Assembly: GCA_002005505.1 (NCBI GenBank)
Contig: MVGU01001999.1
Coordinates: 2,501 to 14,487, forward strand
DNA length: 11,987 nt
Direction of reading: 5' to 3'
Source: Botryococcus braunii
Taxonomy: Eukaryota > Chlorophyta > Trebouxiophyceae
The position numbers and the translations under genes were made by a program. The notes below the pieces were generated by a model that worked only from the letters and a program-made list of their open reading frames with translations, searched no databases and was not told the DNA's origin. Shown piece after piece: positions 1 through 9,546 of this stretch (the stretch's first letter is position 1; every line of letters starts with the position of its first letter).

Positions 1-1430
1 TTTTCGTCCATCCATCTACTCCCTCTCTGCTTATCGGCACATTCTATGATTCTTATGGTCCAATTCGTATGGCCCAATTGACCGCTATTCAAAGCATAGT
101 GTCTTTGCCCTCTTTCTGCCCCTTCACTTACGTTTCTCGCTCTGTACAGCTGAATAGGTATAAATAATTTGTAGGTGCTTTCCGGCGTTGCCCGTGGGAG
201 GCCGTGGCCATGACGTGTCCAGTCTGTGCATGTTCATGATCTCTACATGTACACCCAAGTCACTTCCCATTCGGACTAGAACTTTGCATAAATCAACGCT
301 GTATGCCATTCCTGAGTTGAGAAGAGTTTGATGTCGTGGTCCCATTATGATTGCCATTTGCTATTTGTGCGGTCAACTTGTCCAAAGTACTTGTCACAAA
401 CGATGCCTCACAATCATCCGTGGGGCAGCTGTAGGTCCGGTGCAGCGCATGTGGACAATGCCGTTACGTGCCGCCACGCTTCAAAACGAGGTATGCCTTT
501 TTTTTTCATGCTTACTCTGGTGCGGGAAGTCCGACGTTTTGGCCTACCTCTGCCGCGTCCTTCCGAGCCGGGGTCCTAGACTCAATCCCCCGAAAAAAAC
601 AAGTGGCGGTTGAATGTACAAGGCAAAATTGCCTAAGGTAGCCGCACGTGCCTAAGGAAGCGAGACACAGCCATGTGTAGCTCTAGTGCTGACATGGTAT
701 GTACTGCCAAGAGTACGATGAACCGACTCTCTCTTTCGCACTTTTCAAAGGCAAATTTTCTAAGGTGGGCAAGAGGGGGACTCGGCAGTGGTCCAGCGTC
801 GTCACGCCTGAAATTCTAACAAAGAAAATCCCCTTTCCAAATTAAAGTAGATTACAAAGCAAGTCACAAGGCCGTGCATTTGAAGAGGGACGGGCACGTG
901 TGAGTTTTTAGGTCTAAGGGGGAAATTTGTGAGGCTTTAAACGCAAGGGCCAAAGGGGACAAAAGTTGGGAAAACAGAAATTCTGGGCCTTGTCAGAAAC
1001 TTGGCATTGCTCGCAATTCATTTAGAGTCATGACTTGCTAGCCCCATGAGCTAACAACAACTCACAAAGGGACCGTTGAATGGCACGCTTGTATGTAGAG
1101 CTCCTATCTAGATGTAGCAGCAAGTTCTCAATGTGACCGCCACTTATGTTTTCGGGGGGAGTGACTCCGGCTCACTAATCGTCAGTGCGATCGTTCCCAG
1201 TGGAGGTCCGATGTCCTAGTCGGACCGGAGTTGCGTTGTGTTTTCCTCGGCCCGCACGCCATTTCACAACACACGCCGTCCATTACTTCAAACTCAAGGC
1301 CTCGTTATGCAACCATCAAATCCGGCATAACTAGAGGCCAATGCATCACATTGCACACATTGCATCATTTCTTCCCTCCAAGGAATATCATCAAGACCGC
1401 TGAAAGGCTTCTCCAAACTAACATGTAAGC
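1..1430. other. Gene-poor DNA, no recognisable gene
   Basis: All six frames hold only short, stop-broken readings with no domain motif that I recognise. No tRNA-like A/B boxes, rRNA blocks or tandem repeats stand out. Base composition is mixed. The stretch is most likely intergenic DNA or heavily decayed mobile-element sequence. Confidence 0.5.
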
Positions 1431-1435
1431 ATAAA

Positions 1436-1487
1436 TATGCACAAAATTGTATATATGCACAAATTTTGTGTAATATATATGCACAAA
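1436..1487. repeat. Three spaced copies of TATGCACAAA
   Basis: The 10-mer TATGCACAAA occurs at 1436-1445, 1454-1463 and 1478-1487, each preceded by an AT-rich run. Spacing between starts is 18 and 24 bp. A short palindromic CAAATTTTG lies between the second and third copies. It reads as a small degenerate tandem repeat; no function is evident. Confidence 0.7.
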
Positions 1488-3214
1488 ACATATTTAAATC
1501 TAGAACAGGAGAAGCGGTGGTGTTGACCGTTACATGTATAAAGAAGAAGCCGTCCAAAGCATGGCATGCATGCTCAGCGGAAGCTGAAGGGAACCTGAAG
1601 ACCGGCATGAAGTTTAGTGACATCATGAGGAGTAGTGAAACTTGAAGAAGATCATATGTGTAGCGCTGGAAGCGCTAAGGAAAGGAAGAGATAGGGAGAC
1701 ATCGGAATAAAGACTAAGGAATAAGGCCAGATGCCAGTTACATCGGTTGGTTATGCCAACGATAGATGAATGATATCCAAGTGTATATGTCTCTTCATTC
1801 CCTCTCAAGCCTTGGCCCTGGTTCCCTTGCCCTACATGGAGGTACAAGACCTCGTGGACTGTACGGTACGCCAAATGGGTAAGGACGTCCCGACATCACA
1901 TGTGACATACCGACTGACATAGGTAATGCTGGCTAAGTAATACCTGGAAGGAGACCGTTACAATATGTCCATGCATGTCCAACCCTGATATGATTAGTCA
2001 ACGGATAAGTACTCATAGGACATGCCATGATGGTATCTTTTGCAAGGCAAACCTCATCTTGTATTCTAAGGAAACGAAGGAGCGGAACAAGACATGGATT
2101 CCTGAATACCTTCCTGTTTGATGTTGACATATTATGACACGTTTGAAAATCACAAGTCAATACAAACGTTGACCCTTAAGCGTCTCCATATTACAATTAT
2201 GTAAGCTTGCACTGGTAGCCCCACACATTAGCTTGGAGTCTCTCTCACCTTTGCGGTCTTCATGATATTACTAAGACTATCGTAGTGCATGGAAGGTTTA
2301 CCAAGAAAATGTACTCGGGACCAAGCTTTCTTTCAAGAACAATCTTACCAATACTGCCACGTGCTGAAAGGTACAAGAATGTTTTGTCGGGATTGCTAAG
2401 CGGTTGGATAAGAGTATCAGCTCCAAAACTAAATGTTATCTCGAACGTGCCGATTTTAGCTCCAAAAGTTTTGGGCAACCACGCATGAACACAATGCACT
2501 ACACCCGTCTATGTCGCTCCACCTGTAAGCATGCAGACGGGTCGTCAAAGTATCTTCCTCGAGCTCCAGTCAGGATGATTGCCTGCTATATTGAACAAGC
2601 ACAACTAATTGAATAAGACTATCATGAATAGTGCCCAGCATCTTTTCAAACCAGTTGCTTGACTGAGCTGCGACAACAGCTTTAATAGTTCTTTCACAAA
2701 ACGCGTAATTGAGATCATATTGTACCTTATGTTCGAAACGGACCACATCTTACCGTGTCTCGAGGTACCTAAAAATGGACCCATATCCTAATATTTTACT
2801 CTTGAAGATCACCTAAGCACAAGGCACCCCTTAATAATGTTCATAATTACACAAGTAGCAACAACCGTATTCATACATTACCATGCAAGCTCTTCCCATG
2901 TTCAAGCGATGCTTTCATTGATAATTAAGCCATCATAATAAACGACACTGCAAGCTCCTAAACCCAACGATCGCAGCTATCGCAGTGCAATAGAAACCTT
3001 CGAAGATCGTATGCTTTCCCAATGTTCTCTCTCCTTGATGCAAGCTTCACTTACACATACATAAAGTTGGTCAATAAAGAAATGCATGGAGACACAAACG
3101 TGGGTACGCTTACATCCGAAGTCTGCCAAGCTCGAGCACCATCTTGCTTCCTATGCAACTCGATCGTAACCGCTGGTAACCGGTACCAAGGCTCACGAGT
3201 CGCCCCTAACTGTA
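1488..3214. other. Gene-poor stretch, no recognisable gene
   Basis: This 1.7 kb contains several 60-85-codon open stretches on both strands, but none shows a conserved motif or convincing exon borders that I recognise. The best amino-acid-like reading is the separate minus-strand stretch at 2570-2749. Old retrotransposon sequence is possible but not demonstrated. Confidence 0.45.
2570..2749 (-). other. Unassigned 59-codon open stretch
   Basis: On the minus strand, 59 sense codons run between a TAA just upstream and a TGA at 2570-2572. The product would begin DVVRFEHKVQYD and contain SSNWFEKMLG. There is no start codon at its 5' end, so it could only be an exon or a relic. I recognise no family. 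An open stretch this long is not rare by chance, so the coding call is weak. Confidence 0.15.
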
Positions 3215-3244
3215 CTTCATAGTCACAAAAAAGTGGCTATGAAG
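3215..3244. repeat. Short hairpin with an A6 loop
   Basis: CTTCATAGTCAC (3215-3226) and GTGGCTATGAAG (3233-3244) are inverted copies with a single T/C difference, which would be a G-U pair in RNA. They are separated by AAAAAA. It may be a stray foldback in old mobile-element DNA. No bacterial-terminator role is implied in this eukaryotic context. Confidence 0.7.
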
Positions 3245-3369
3245 GCCGTGGGGCAAAACCAGTAATCAGACTTGGACATGTCTGTGGTGAATTGTAGGTG
3301 AATATATTCTATTTATAATTATATAAGCCGTGGACACATGGACACACACGCGCGCAAGCTCACAAACAC

Positions 3370-3797
3370 TGTAACACCAGCGAAAGTCAAGTAAACAATT
3401 ATTTATCAGTAAGCAATCCAAGTACAATCTCTTAATGATGTTATGATAGGTTCGGCAAGGTGTGACCCTTTGCCTAGGGATTTGGTTTATATAGCTCGAG
3501 GATCCAGCCTCGAGCCCTCTGGAAATCCCCTCGAGAAACTCCGCTATGCCTCGGGATTGTCAATCCCGGGGCCGAGAGCCTCGAGACCATCAAGGCGTGC
3601 GTGGGGGAGTCCCACTGGGGACCCACGCCCGGTTCGGACCACCGATGTACAGCCTCAGTTCAATCAGGTTGTTTCGGATCGGATCGCTGATCGATGATTA
3701 CGATCGGTTGTTGTTTAGCAGTCCTTACGGACGCCCCGGAAGATCTCCCCGCGCTTTTAGGAGGTCTTTACGGACCTCTCCGATACCCTTCCGGCCC
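3370..3797 (+). mobile_element. LTR-like fragment with palindrome-rich GC block
   Basis: The segment starts with TGTAACACC, a start typical of plant LTRs. It carries a TATA box (TTTATATAG, 3486-3494) followed by about 300 bp of GC-rich sequence. The GC-rich part contains four CTCGAG sites (3495, 3509, 3530, 3580), a hairpin CGGGATTG-T-CAATCCCG (3552-3568), an inverted pair GCGTGGG/CCCACGC (3599-3605 and 3622-3628), and two small hairpins of the form GTCC-TTAC-GGAC near 3720-3731 and 3763-3778. A TATA box followed by a structured, GC-rich transcribed region is what an LTR (U3-R-U5) would look like. I found no second LTR, no primer-binding site, no clear terminal CA and no target-site duplication. 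The block ends exactly where the left inverted-repeat arm begins, so it may be truncated. It could instead be a promoter or another structured element. Confidence 0.3.
3486..3494 (+). promoter_or_regulatory. Candidate TATA box
   Basis: TTTATATAG lies immediately before the GC-rich palindromic block. Its position fits a promoter inside an LTR-like element. No gene downstream on the + strand is convincingly served by it. Confidence 0.3.
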
Positions 3798-4347
3798 AAT
3801 CTTCAATACGGATGAACTTCATGGCTGAAATGCACCGCTTCATTTGTCGAATTGAATAGAGCTGTAAAGGATTATGGTTTGTACATTGTAAATGGTGTGA
3901 AAATCTGTCTGCTCAGGAGTCGACAATCGGCTGACACTTCATATTCTGTTGAAGCCCATCCATCTCCTGTAGGAAAAAGATGGGGACAAAGTGCTGCCTC
4001 AAGAGAAATCTGTAACACCACATATCGGTTATGGGTATTGCAGTCCTTATATGTTCTGCCAAAGAGTCTGATGAATATGTACATATTCTCCTTCAGGAGG
4101 TGAGCCATTGGATATGACCACGGCGCATTTGTTGACGAGATGTACGGAAGCCTGTTTGCCCCGCCACCATTTTTCGCAAATGGTCATACAGGTATGCCCC
4201 GTTTGACTTTTCTTTCATGTTTTTATATGTCCATCGCCACATTATACCAGCAGACGACGGTGCTTCCCTGCATGTGTTGCAGTCGTCCGTCCCCCATGTA
4301 AGCACTTTCATTACCCTCCGAATTACTAGCGTCATCTTAGAAAGCAC
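3798..4347 (-). pseudogene. Helitron Rep-like N-terminal fragment, left copy
   Basis: Reading on the minus strand, the clearest part (4108-3872) includes ISLEAALCPHLFPTGDGWA. This fits the conserved 'LE.ALFPhLFPtG.G' segment near the N terminus of Helitron Rep/helicase proteins. It is followed by a stretch containing RLLSRQIFTPFTMYKP. The reading stops at 3872-3874, where an extra A shifts the frame compared with the right copy. A second minus-strand reading upstream (4347-4093, containing DDCNTCREAPS) overlaps its start in another frame. No catalytic HUH or helicase region is present, so it is a non-functional fragment. It is the inverted partner of the right copy at 6100-6421. Where the right copy has a TAG stop (6283-6285), this copy keeps a sense codon (GTG), so the two have decayed independently. 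Confidence 0.65.
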
Positions 4348-4378
4348 CGGTTTTAAAGCACTTTTGTTGTTTTTATCA

Positions 4379-4660
4379 AATTAAATCACGCGGTTTATAC
4401 GCGGAAATTTCTATCAGACATGCTTAATATGACCCAAATGCCGTGGCTATCGTTATGCCGAGGTTCGTTTTTTGAGGCCCCTTTTCTTGGATTCCCATTA
4501 TTTTGTCAAGAATCTAACCTTATGTGTGTTTTTTTAGAGGCCCGTGCAAACTTGTTAAACCTTTTCCCACCACTGCCGTTGATGCAAGCGTTTCATGAAG
4601 GTATAATACACAAAAACAATACTGCTTCTTAGTCTTTGTTTTCGAGTTCACAATATGTTA
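4379..4660. other. Left-arm-specific segment in the inverted repeat
   Basis: Between matched blocks (left TTGTTGTTTTTAT at about 4366, resuming at TGGCACTTGGATTGC, about 4680), the left arm has about 300 bp where the right arm has only about 50 bp. It is T-rich, with short + strand open stretches and no recognised motif. It is either an insertion in the left copy or a deletion in the right copy. Boundaries are approximate. Confidence 0.55.
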
Positions 4661-5136
4661 ATGACTTCCTTTCTGTTCCGTGGCACTTGGATTGCAAACC
4701 TCACAAACACGAATGATAGTGATGCTCGACAAACAATAGTACAGCTGATGTGTAGACATCAAAGTTGTGATTTCTGTGAGCCAGAATGTCCACACAACGT
4801 GCATCTTCAGCAATATGGCTTGTGGAGAAAACGTTGTCCGTTGAGTCTCCGCGCCAGCTTATTCAATATATGTTCTATTAGATATATACTTTTGTCCAGT
4901 ATGACATTGAATCACGTAACATTATTGTTTGCTTCAGTTCATCTGCAGTTATCTTTGATTGGTTGTGTTCTGCATATGATGAAGATCTTTTTCTAGAGAC
5001 TCATACACACCAGAATAAGATAATTCTTTTAAGGTACTTGAAGAAGAGCCTTAACACATAATACATGCAAGCATGGCTTGGAGTGCATTTTGAACACCAA
5101 TATCCATCTTGCCAATGACGGAGATTGTTTTCTTGA

Positions 5137-5340
5137 CTATTTATAATGCTGTGCCAATGTTCATTCCCATCACGATAACAAAGAAACGTATAGCATAGTC
5201 GATTGCACCTCTGCGATACCCTTTCGGCTCTCTGGGAGCCACTGGAATTCCTCTTTCGCTGCACGGGCTTCTGTACAAGCCACTTCTGCAATCGATTGTG
5301 CTCTATTTTTTGTTTCTGATAGAATAAATCTGCACAATTA
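5137..5340. other. Spacer between inverted-repeat arms
   Basis: About 204 bp separate the arms. No gene or clear motif is seen. A minus-strand open stretch (5291-5001) crosses it but shows no family signature. It may be leftover unique sequence from the 5' flank of the duplicated Helitron segment. Confidence 0.5.
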
Positions 5341-6421
5341 GGTCAGAAACTTCCTGTCATTGGCAGATTGATATTGGAGTTCGAAATGCCTCCAACCATC
5401 TTGATGTAAATAATACTATTATGTTTAACTCTTCTTCAGTACTTGAAATCCTGATTTTGGGGTAAGAGTCTCAGAAAAAGATCATCATATGCAGAACATC
5501 ACATCAAAGTAACTGCAGTGACTGAAGACACAGTAATGTACGTGTTTCAAATGTCATATGGACAAAATTATATATCAAATAGAACATATATTGAATAGGC
5601 AGGCGCCGGAGACTCAACGGACAAACGTTTCTCCAAAAGGCCATATCCGCTAAAAGCACGTCGTGTGACATTCTGGCTTCACACAGGAAATCACGAAACC
5701 TTGGAGTTTGCCACATCCGAAGGGAGTACTATTGGTTGTGTCGGAGCATTTACCACTTCATGAAATTCATAAACCGTAAACCCTTTTGAAAAAAGGGTTT
5801 TGCCATCCAGGGGTGCCAACTCCGCCGACCAGGTATATAGGCATTAATAAAAACAGCAAAGATCTTTAAAACCGGTACCATTAAGAATGACGCTTTTAAT
5901 TTGGAGGGTAATGAAAGCGCTTACTTGGGGACGGACGACTGCAACAGCTGTAGGGAGGCACCGTCGTCTTTTGGTATAATGTGGCGATGGACATATAAAA
6001 ACAGGAAAGAAAAGTCAAAGAGGGCATACCTGTATGACCATTGCTAAAAATAGTAGCGGGGCAAACACGCTCCCGTACATATCGTCAATAAATGTGCGGT
6101 GGTCACATCCAATGGTCTACCTCCTGAAGGAGAATAGGTACATATTCATCAGACTTTTGCATAACATATAAGGACTGCAATACCCATAACCCGATATGTG
6201 GTTGTTACAGATTTCTCTTGAGGCAGCACTTTGTCCCCATCTTTTTCCTACAGGAGTTGGATGGGCAACTACAGAATATGAATAGTCAGCCGACTGTCGA
6301 CTCTGGAGCAGTCAGATTTTCACTCCATTAACAATGTATAGACCATATCCTTTACAACTCTAGTCAATTCGACAAATCAAGCGGTGCCTTTCAGCCATGA
6401 GGTTCATTTGTGTTGAAGATT
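5341..6421 (-). repeat. Right arm of large inverted repeat
   Basis: This is the inverted counterpart of 3798-5136 and is about 250 bp shorter because it lacks the left-specific segment. Matches run from near GTCAGAAACTTCC (about 5342), through the block around 5590-5680, to TTGAAGATT ending at 6421. Beyond 6421 the Helitron reading continues uninterrupted, whereas the left copy ends against LTR-like sequence. This suggests the right copy is the original and the left arm the inverted duplicate. Confidence 0.9.
5778..5800. repeat. Perfect 10-bp hairpin
   Basis: AAACCCTTTT (5778-5787) and AAAAGGGTTT (5791-5800) are perfect inverted copies around a GAA loop. The left arm reads differently at the equivalent place (GCAAACCTCACAAACACG), so the hairpin is specific to the right arm. 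It sits close to the large left/right indel and may mark a small insertion or repair scar. Confidence 0.75.
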
Positions 6422-7636
6422 CTGCTGTCGCTATGAAAAGAAAAAACATCATCTGCAACAGAGAGCGATGTTACAAGGTTTGCTGAAAATTTGCGTACCT
6501 GCAACTCTTCTTCACTCATCAAAGTGGTGGGCACGTTAGCTGGCAGATCTTGGTGCTGTTGTCAATAAACAAGGACTGCTAACCATGTTTTTAACCCTCA
6601 CAATAGATGAATTCTCCTCAACTTCCCAGACATGCAGCAGCTCAGCGAACACCTGGAAATGGATCAGCTCCAGAGGTACCCAACTGTTATGCTTCCCCAC
6701 CCTCATAATGTTTTTGTATATCCAATTCAACCAAAAAAAAGCAGAAATCTCAAACATGACATTAATTTCACTAGATTTTATTGCTTTGACACAGTCTTAA
6801 ATTTTTATTTTGAAACCATATAACAACATGAGAAGATACTGGTTGGAACATGGCGTACCTGGAGGTGTAATACAGATTTTGGAATAATCACATCAAATAG
6901 GAGGACTTCAGCCCTTCCAAAGCAGCAATGTTCTGTGAAGCTTCCTTTCAAGTACGGTAGCACATTAGCAAACCTAGAGTAACTGATTGTGTGCGACAAA
7001 CAAAATGCTTTCCCCATCCTAATTCCCTCAAAAATAAAGCTATCTGACAACTGTTGTAATTGACCTGATTTCATGGAAGGACTGCCCGGTTGAGTCTGCT
7101 AAACTTTTCAACCACCGCCTACAATGCTTCCTTGATGCATACATCCTGTGTGAAAAGAATCCCAACTTTTGGAAAAATCAATAAAAATGTTGTACGCCTT
7201 GAATGCCAAGGGCGGGGAAGTCTACACGCACATATCCCACTTTGGGCTCATCCTGCTCACCAGGAATGGGTGCGTTTTACAATTACGGCAACATGTCCTG
7301 GCGAGCTTCCTGGAGATATCATCGATGGCAAGGCCGCCTGCGTCCTACAGATCCACATGTACCTACTTTGAAATACCTAGTATAATTTGTACCCACAGAA
7401 AACATATACTGTTATAAAAATTCTCTGCAAGAGGCATTTTTATTTTATCTTGTACAGGCAAAGCAAATTCATAGATGCAATGACCACTGCTGCAATGAGG
7501 GCAGCTCCATCAAAGGCTTCCCATTTCCTTTCACCCTAACGCAACCCCTACGCAAGACCCAATCACTCAGAAATGGATCTATCATGGCCCACATGCTGTG
7601 GATGAGAATATTGTCCCATATGAAGCAGCAAAAAAC
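6100..7636 (+). pseudogene. Helitron Rep/helicase-like protein, decayed N-terminal half
   Basis: Helitron Rep proteins are rolling-circle (HUH) nucleases fused to a helicase. Five signatures appear on this strand in family order. (1) ISLEAALCPHLFPTGVGW at 6211-6264, then IFTPLTMYRPYPLQL, like the 'ALFPhLFP' segment and its follow-on. (2) GLLTMFLTLTIDEFSS at about 6573-6620, matching the 'p.ff.TlTadE' segment; a frame change leads to PDMQQLSEHLEMDQLQ. (3) At 7090-7358 a stretch with LLNFSTTAYNASLMH, FGKINKNVVRLECQGRGSLH and AHIPLW; HAH is the HUH metal-binding motif. (4) At 7458-7540 KQIHRCNDHCCNEGSS followed by KGFPFPF, the Cys/GFPFPF region. (5) After a frameshift, QKWIYHGPHAVDENIVPYEA at 7567-7630. 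Stops at 6283 and 6328, several frameshifts, and the absence of Rep catalytic tyrosines and all helicase motifs make it a relic. A GT..AG pair at 7359-7457 could be an intron, but the frames on its two sides do not join cleanly. The reading is lost at a TGA (7637-7639), next to the PPK2 fragment. Open stretches on the minus strand here are shadows of this reading. Confidence 0.75.
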
Positions 7637-7643
7637 TGAGCCC

Positions 7644-7999
7644 ACGATGATTCAAGGGCTCAGTAATCCGCTTGATGACTCCTCCTTTCCCGGCTGCATC
7701 CCGACCTTCAAAAATGACGAGCACCTGCCACGGAAACCAAATTAAACTTGAAATACCAATTAAAAACGAATGGCGTAATTAAACGGCTAATAGTAACAAA
7801 ATCGAGCATTAGGTCGCCCACAACCCCCGCCACCAAACGTTAGAAGGCGTCTGGCAAAGAAACAACTGACTATTTGAACTAAACCCTTCTAGTTTACCTT
7901 GAGTTTTTTATGCTTTACCCATTCCTGGAACTTCACAAGCTCGCTCTGCAAACGTTCGAGCTCAGCCTGCGGATCGTAGTCCCGGTCCTTTTTACCCAT
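7644..7999 (-). CDS. Polyphosphate kinase 2-like, first two coding exons only
   Basis: PPK2 enzymes transfer phosphate between polyphosphate and nucleotides. Exon 1 (7999-7898, 34 codons) starts MGKKDRDYDPQAELERLQSE and ends with EWVKHKKLK at a good donor (AAG/gtaaac). It matches the helical N-terminal segment ('.EL.rLQ.eLVklQeWvk') of the family. Exon 2 begins at 7724 after gtggcag and reads VLVIFEGRDAAGKGGVIKRI then TEPLNHR. GRDAAGKGG is the PPK2 Walker A loop, in frame directly after exon 1. Beyond NHR (7644) the expected continuation towards the Walker B/DRSWYNR segment is absent, here and anywhere downstream in the window. The sequence switches to antisense Helitron DNA within about 8 bp. 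The start is set by an acceptor (gtttcctag) 2 bp upstream of the ATG, which implies a leader intron. The fragment is either the 5' end of a truncated gene, a piece captured by mobile DNA, or a gene whose next exon lies beyond a huge intron with a weak donor at C/gtgggc (7645). The family call is firm; functionality is doubtful. Confidence 0.85.
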
Positions 8000-8001
8000 G
8001 T

Positions 8002-8230
8002 CTAGGAAACGGACACCTCACAAAAGCAAAATGAAACCTATTACTTATACTAAAATAATGTTGAGCAGAATTTTCTCTTTAGACATGCGTCTGCAAGCCA
8101 GTAAGACAGAGATCGGAAACGGCTATGCTGCTAGTTGTCCGGCAAGCACGCACAGGCTGTACGACTTCTTCCACGCTTCCTTTCTTTTGAAAGTGGTCTG
8201 ACTCGGACCAGCACGTCGGCAACAGTCTAC
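8002..8230 (-). other. Candidate leader intron of the PPK2-like gene
   Basis: On the minus strand a donor (GTGCCAG/gtagac, GT at 8230-8229) and a strong pyrimidine-rich acceptor (gtccgtttcctag, AG at 8003-8002) bracket this 229-bp segment directly before the PPK2 ATG. Introns in plant 5' leaders are common. No conserved coding is seen inside. This is an inference from splice-site appearance only. Confidence 0.4.
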
Positions 8231-8301
8231 CTGGCACAGCAGAACAAACGTCGGCCCCTTCAAATCCCCTTCCCTTAAAACAAGATAAACAGTTATTTTA
8301 G

Positions 8302-8308
8302 AATATAG
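8302..8308 (-). promoter_or_regulatory. Weak candidate TATA box for the PPK2-like gene
   Basis: The minus strand reads CTATATTC here, about 70 bp upstream of the proposed leader-exon end at 8231. That would leave a leader exon of roughly 40 bp. The spacing is reasonable but the motif is short and AT-rich sites are common. Confidence 0.2.
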
Positions 8309-8309
8309 A

Positions 8310-9127
<818 letters not shown>

Positions 9128-9137
9128 GGGGGGGGGG
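9128..9137 (+). repeat. G10 homopolymer
   Basis: Ten consecutive G residues directly follow the GA tract, extending the homopurine run to about 300 nt. Confidence 0.95.
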
Positions 9138-9546
9138 TTATCTGCCAAGCTGTCGTCAAACCGCAAACCGTAAACTCATGGAGCATACCATAAACCATGC
9201 CACAAATACTATAGCCATAGTTGCAATAGTGCCTTACCAAACCAGCATAGCATAAACTGTTGACGCAAGCTACGCACTATCCAGGAAACTTGCTAGGTTT
9301 CCCCATACACCTATTTGATGCGAACATTTCATCGTACGGATGACTGGCGTGGCACCTTCCTAGGAGTCCCAGAGGCGTGTACACCGTGGCCGACGACCGT
9401 GTGCAGCACACGCCCGTCCCGGTCGTTTCAAGGCGGTCCAACTGTAACGCCCGTCCAGGCGTGATGGGGGACCCCAAGAACCGGGCTTTGTGGGCTGTCA
9501 TTCCACCTCGTTAGCTGATTTTTCAGATAGTTTTGATATCACATAC
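9138..9546. other. No recognisable gene
   Basis: Both strands were read. Only short open stretches without motifs are present. The sequence is GC-rich around 9340-9480. Confidence 0.45.

Larger units (their letters stand above)
3798..5136 (+). repeat. Left arm of large inverted repeat
   Basis: The reverse complement of this arm matches 5341-6421 over nearly its whole length with small indels. Examples are an uninterrupted 54-bp identity (3964-4017 against 6203-6256), strong matches around the ATGTCCATCGCCAC region (about 4228), and matches around TTCAATATATG (about 4861). The outer end is sharp: AATCTTCAA at 3798 pairs with TTGAAGATT ending at 6421, and the flanks differ. The inner end fades near 5136. 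The arm holds roughly 250 bp (about 4379-4660) that has no counterpart in the right arm. Its outer 300-550 bp encode, on the minus strand, part of a Helitron Rep-like protein. Confidence 0.9.

Noticed and set aside
1294..1626. 110-codon minus-strand ORF
   Set aside because: It crosses the AT-rich TATGCACAAA repeat, which yields repeated FCAYI residues; no domain or splice support.
3848..4103. + strand reading RAVKDYGLYIVNGVKICLL as a CACTA/DUF4216-type fragment
   Set aside because: The resemblance is weak, and the opposite strand gives the stronger Helitron LFP motif in both arms of the repeat.
6440..7098. A three-exon minus-strand gene (exon-like pieces at 7095-6859, 6555-6499 and about 6459-6362) with apparently compatible phases
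   Set aside because: The opposite strand of this region carries recognisable Helitron Rep motifs in family order, so the minus-strand pieces are better explained as shadows; no family was recognised for them.
7440..7535. Minus-strand terminal exon ending in a membrane helix (AALIAAVVIASMNLLCLYKI), as a C-terminal end for the PPK2 gene
   Set aside because: The + strand here reads KQIHRCNDHCC and GFPFPF, the expected Helitron segment between the HUH and VPY motifs.
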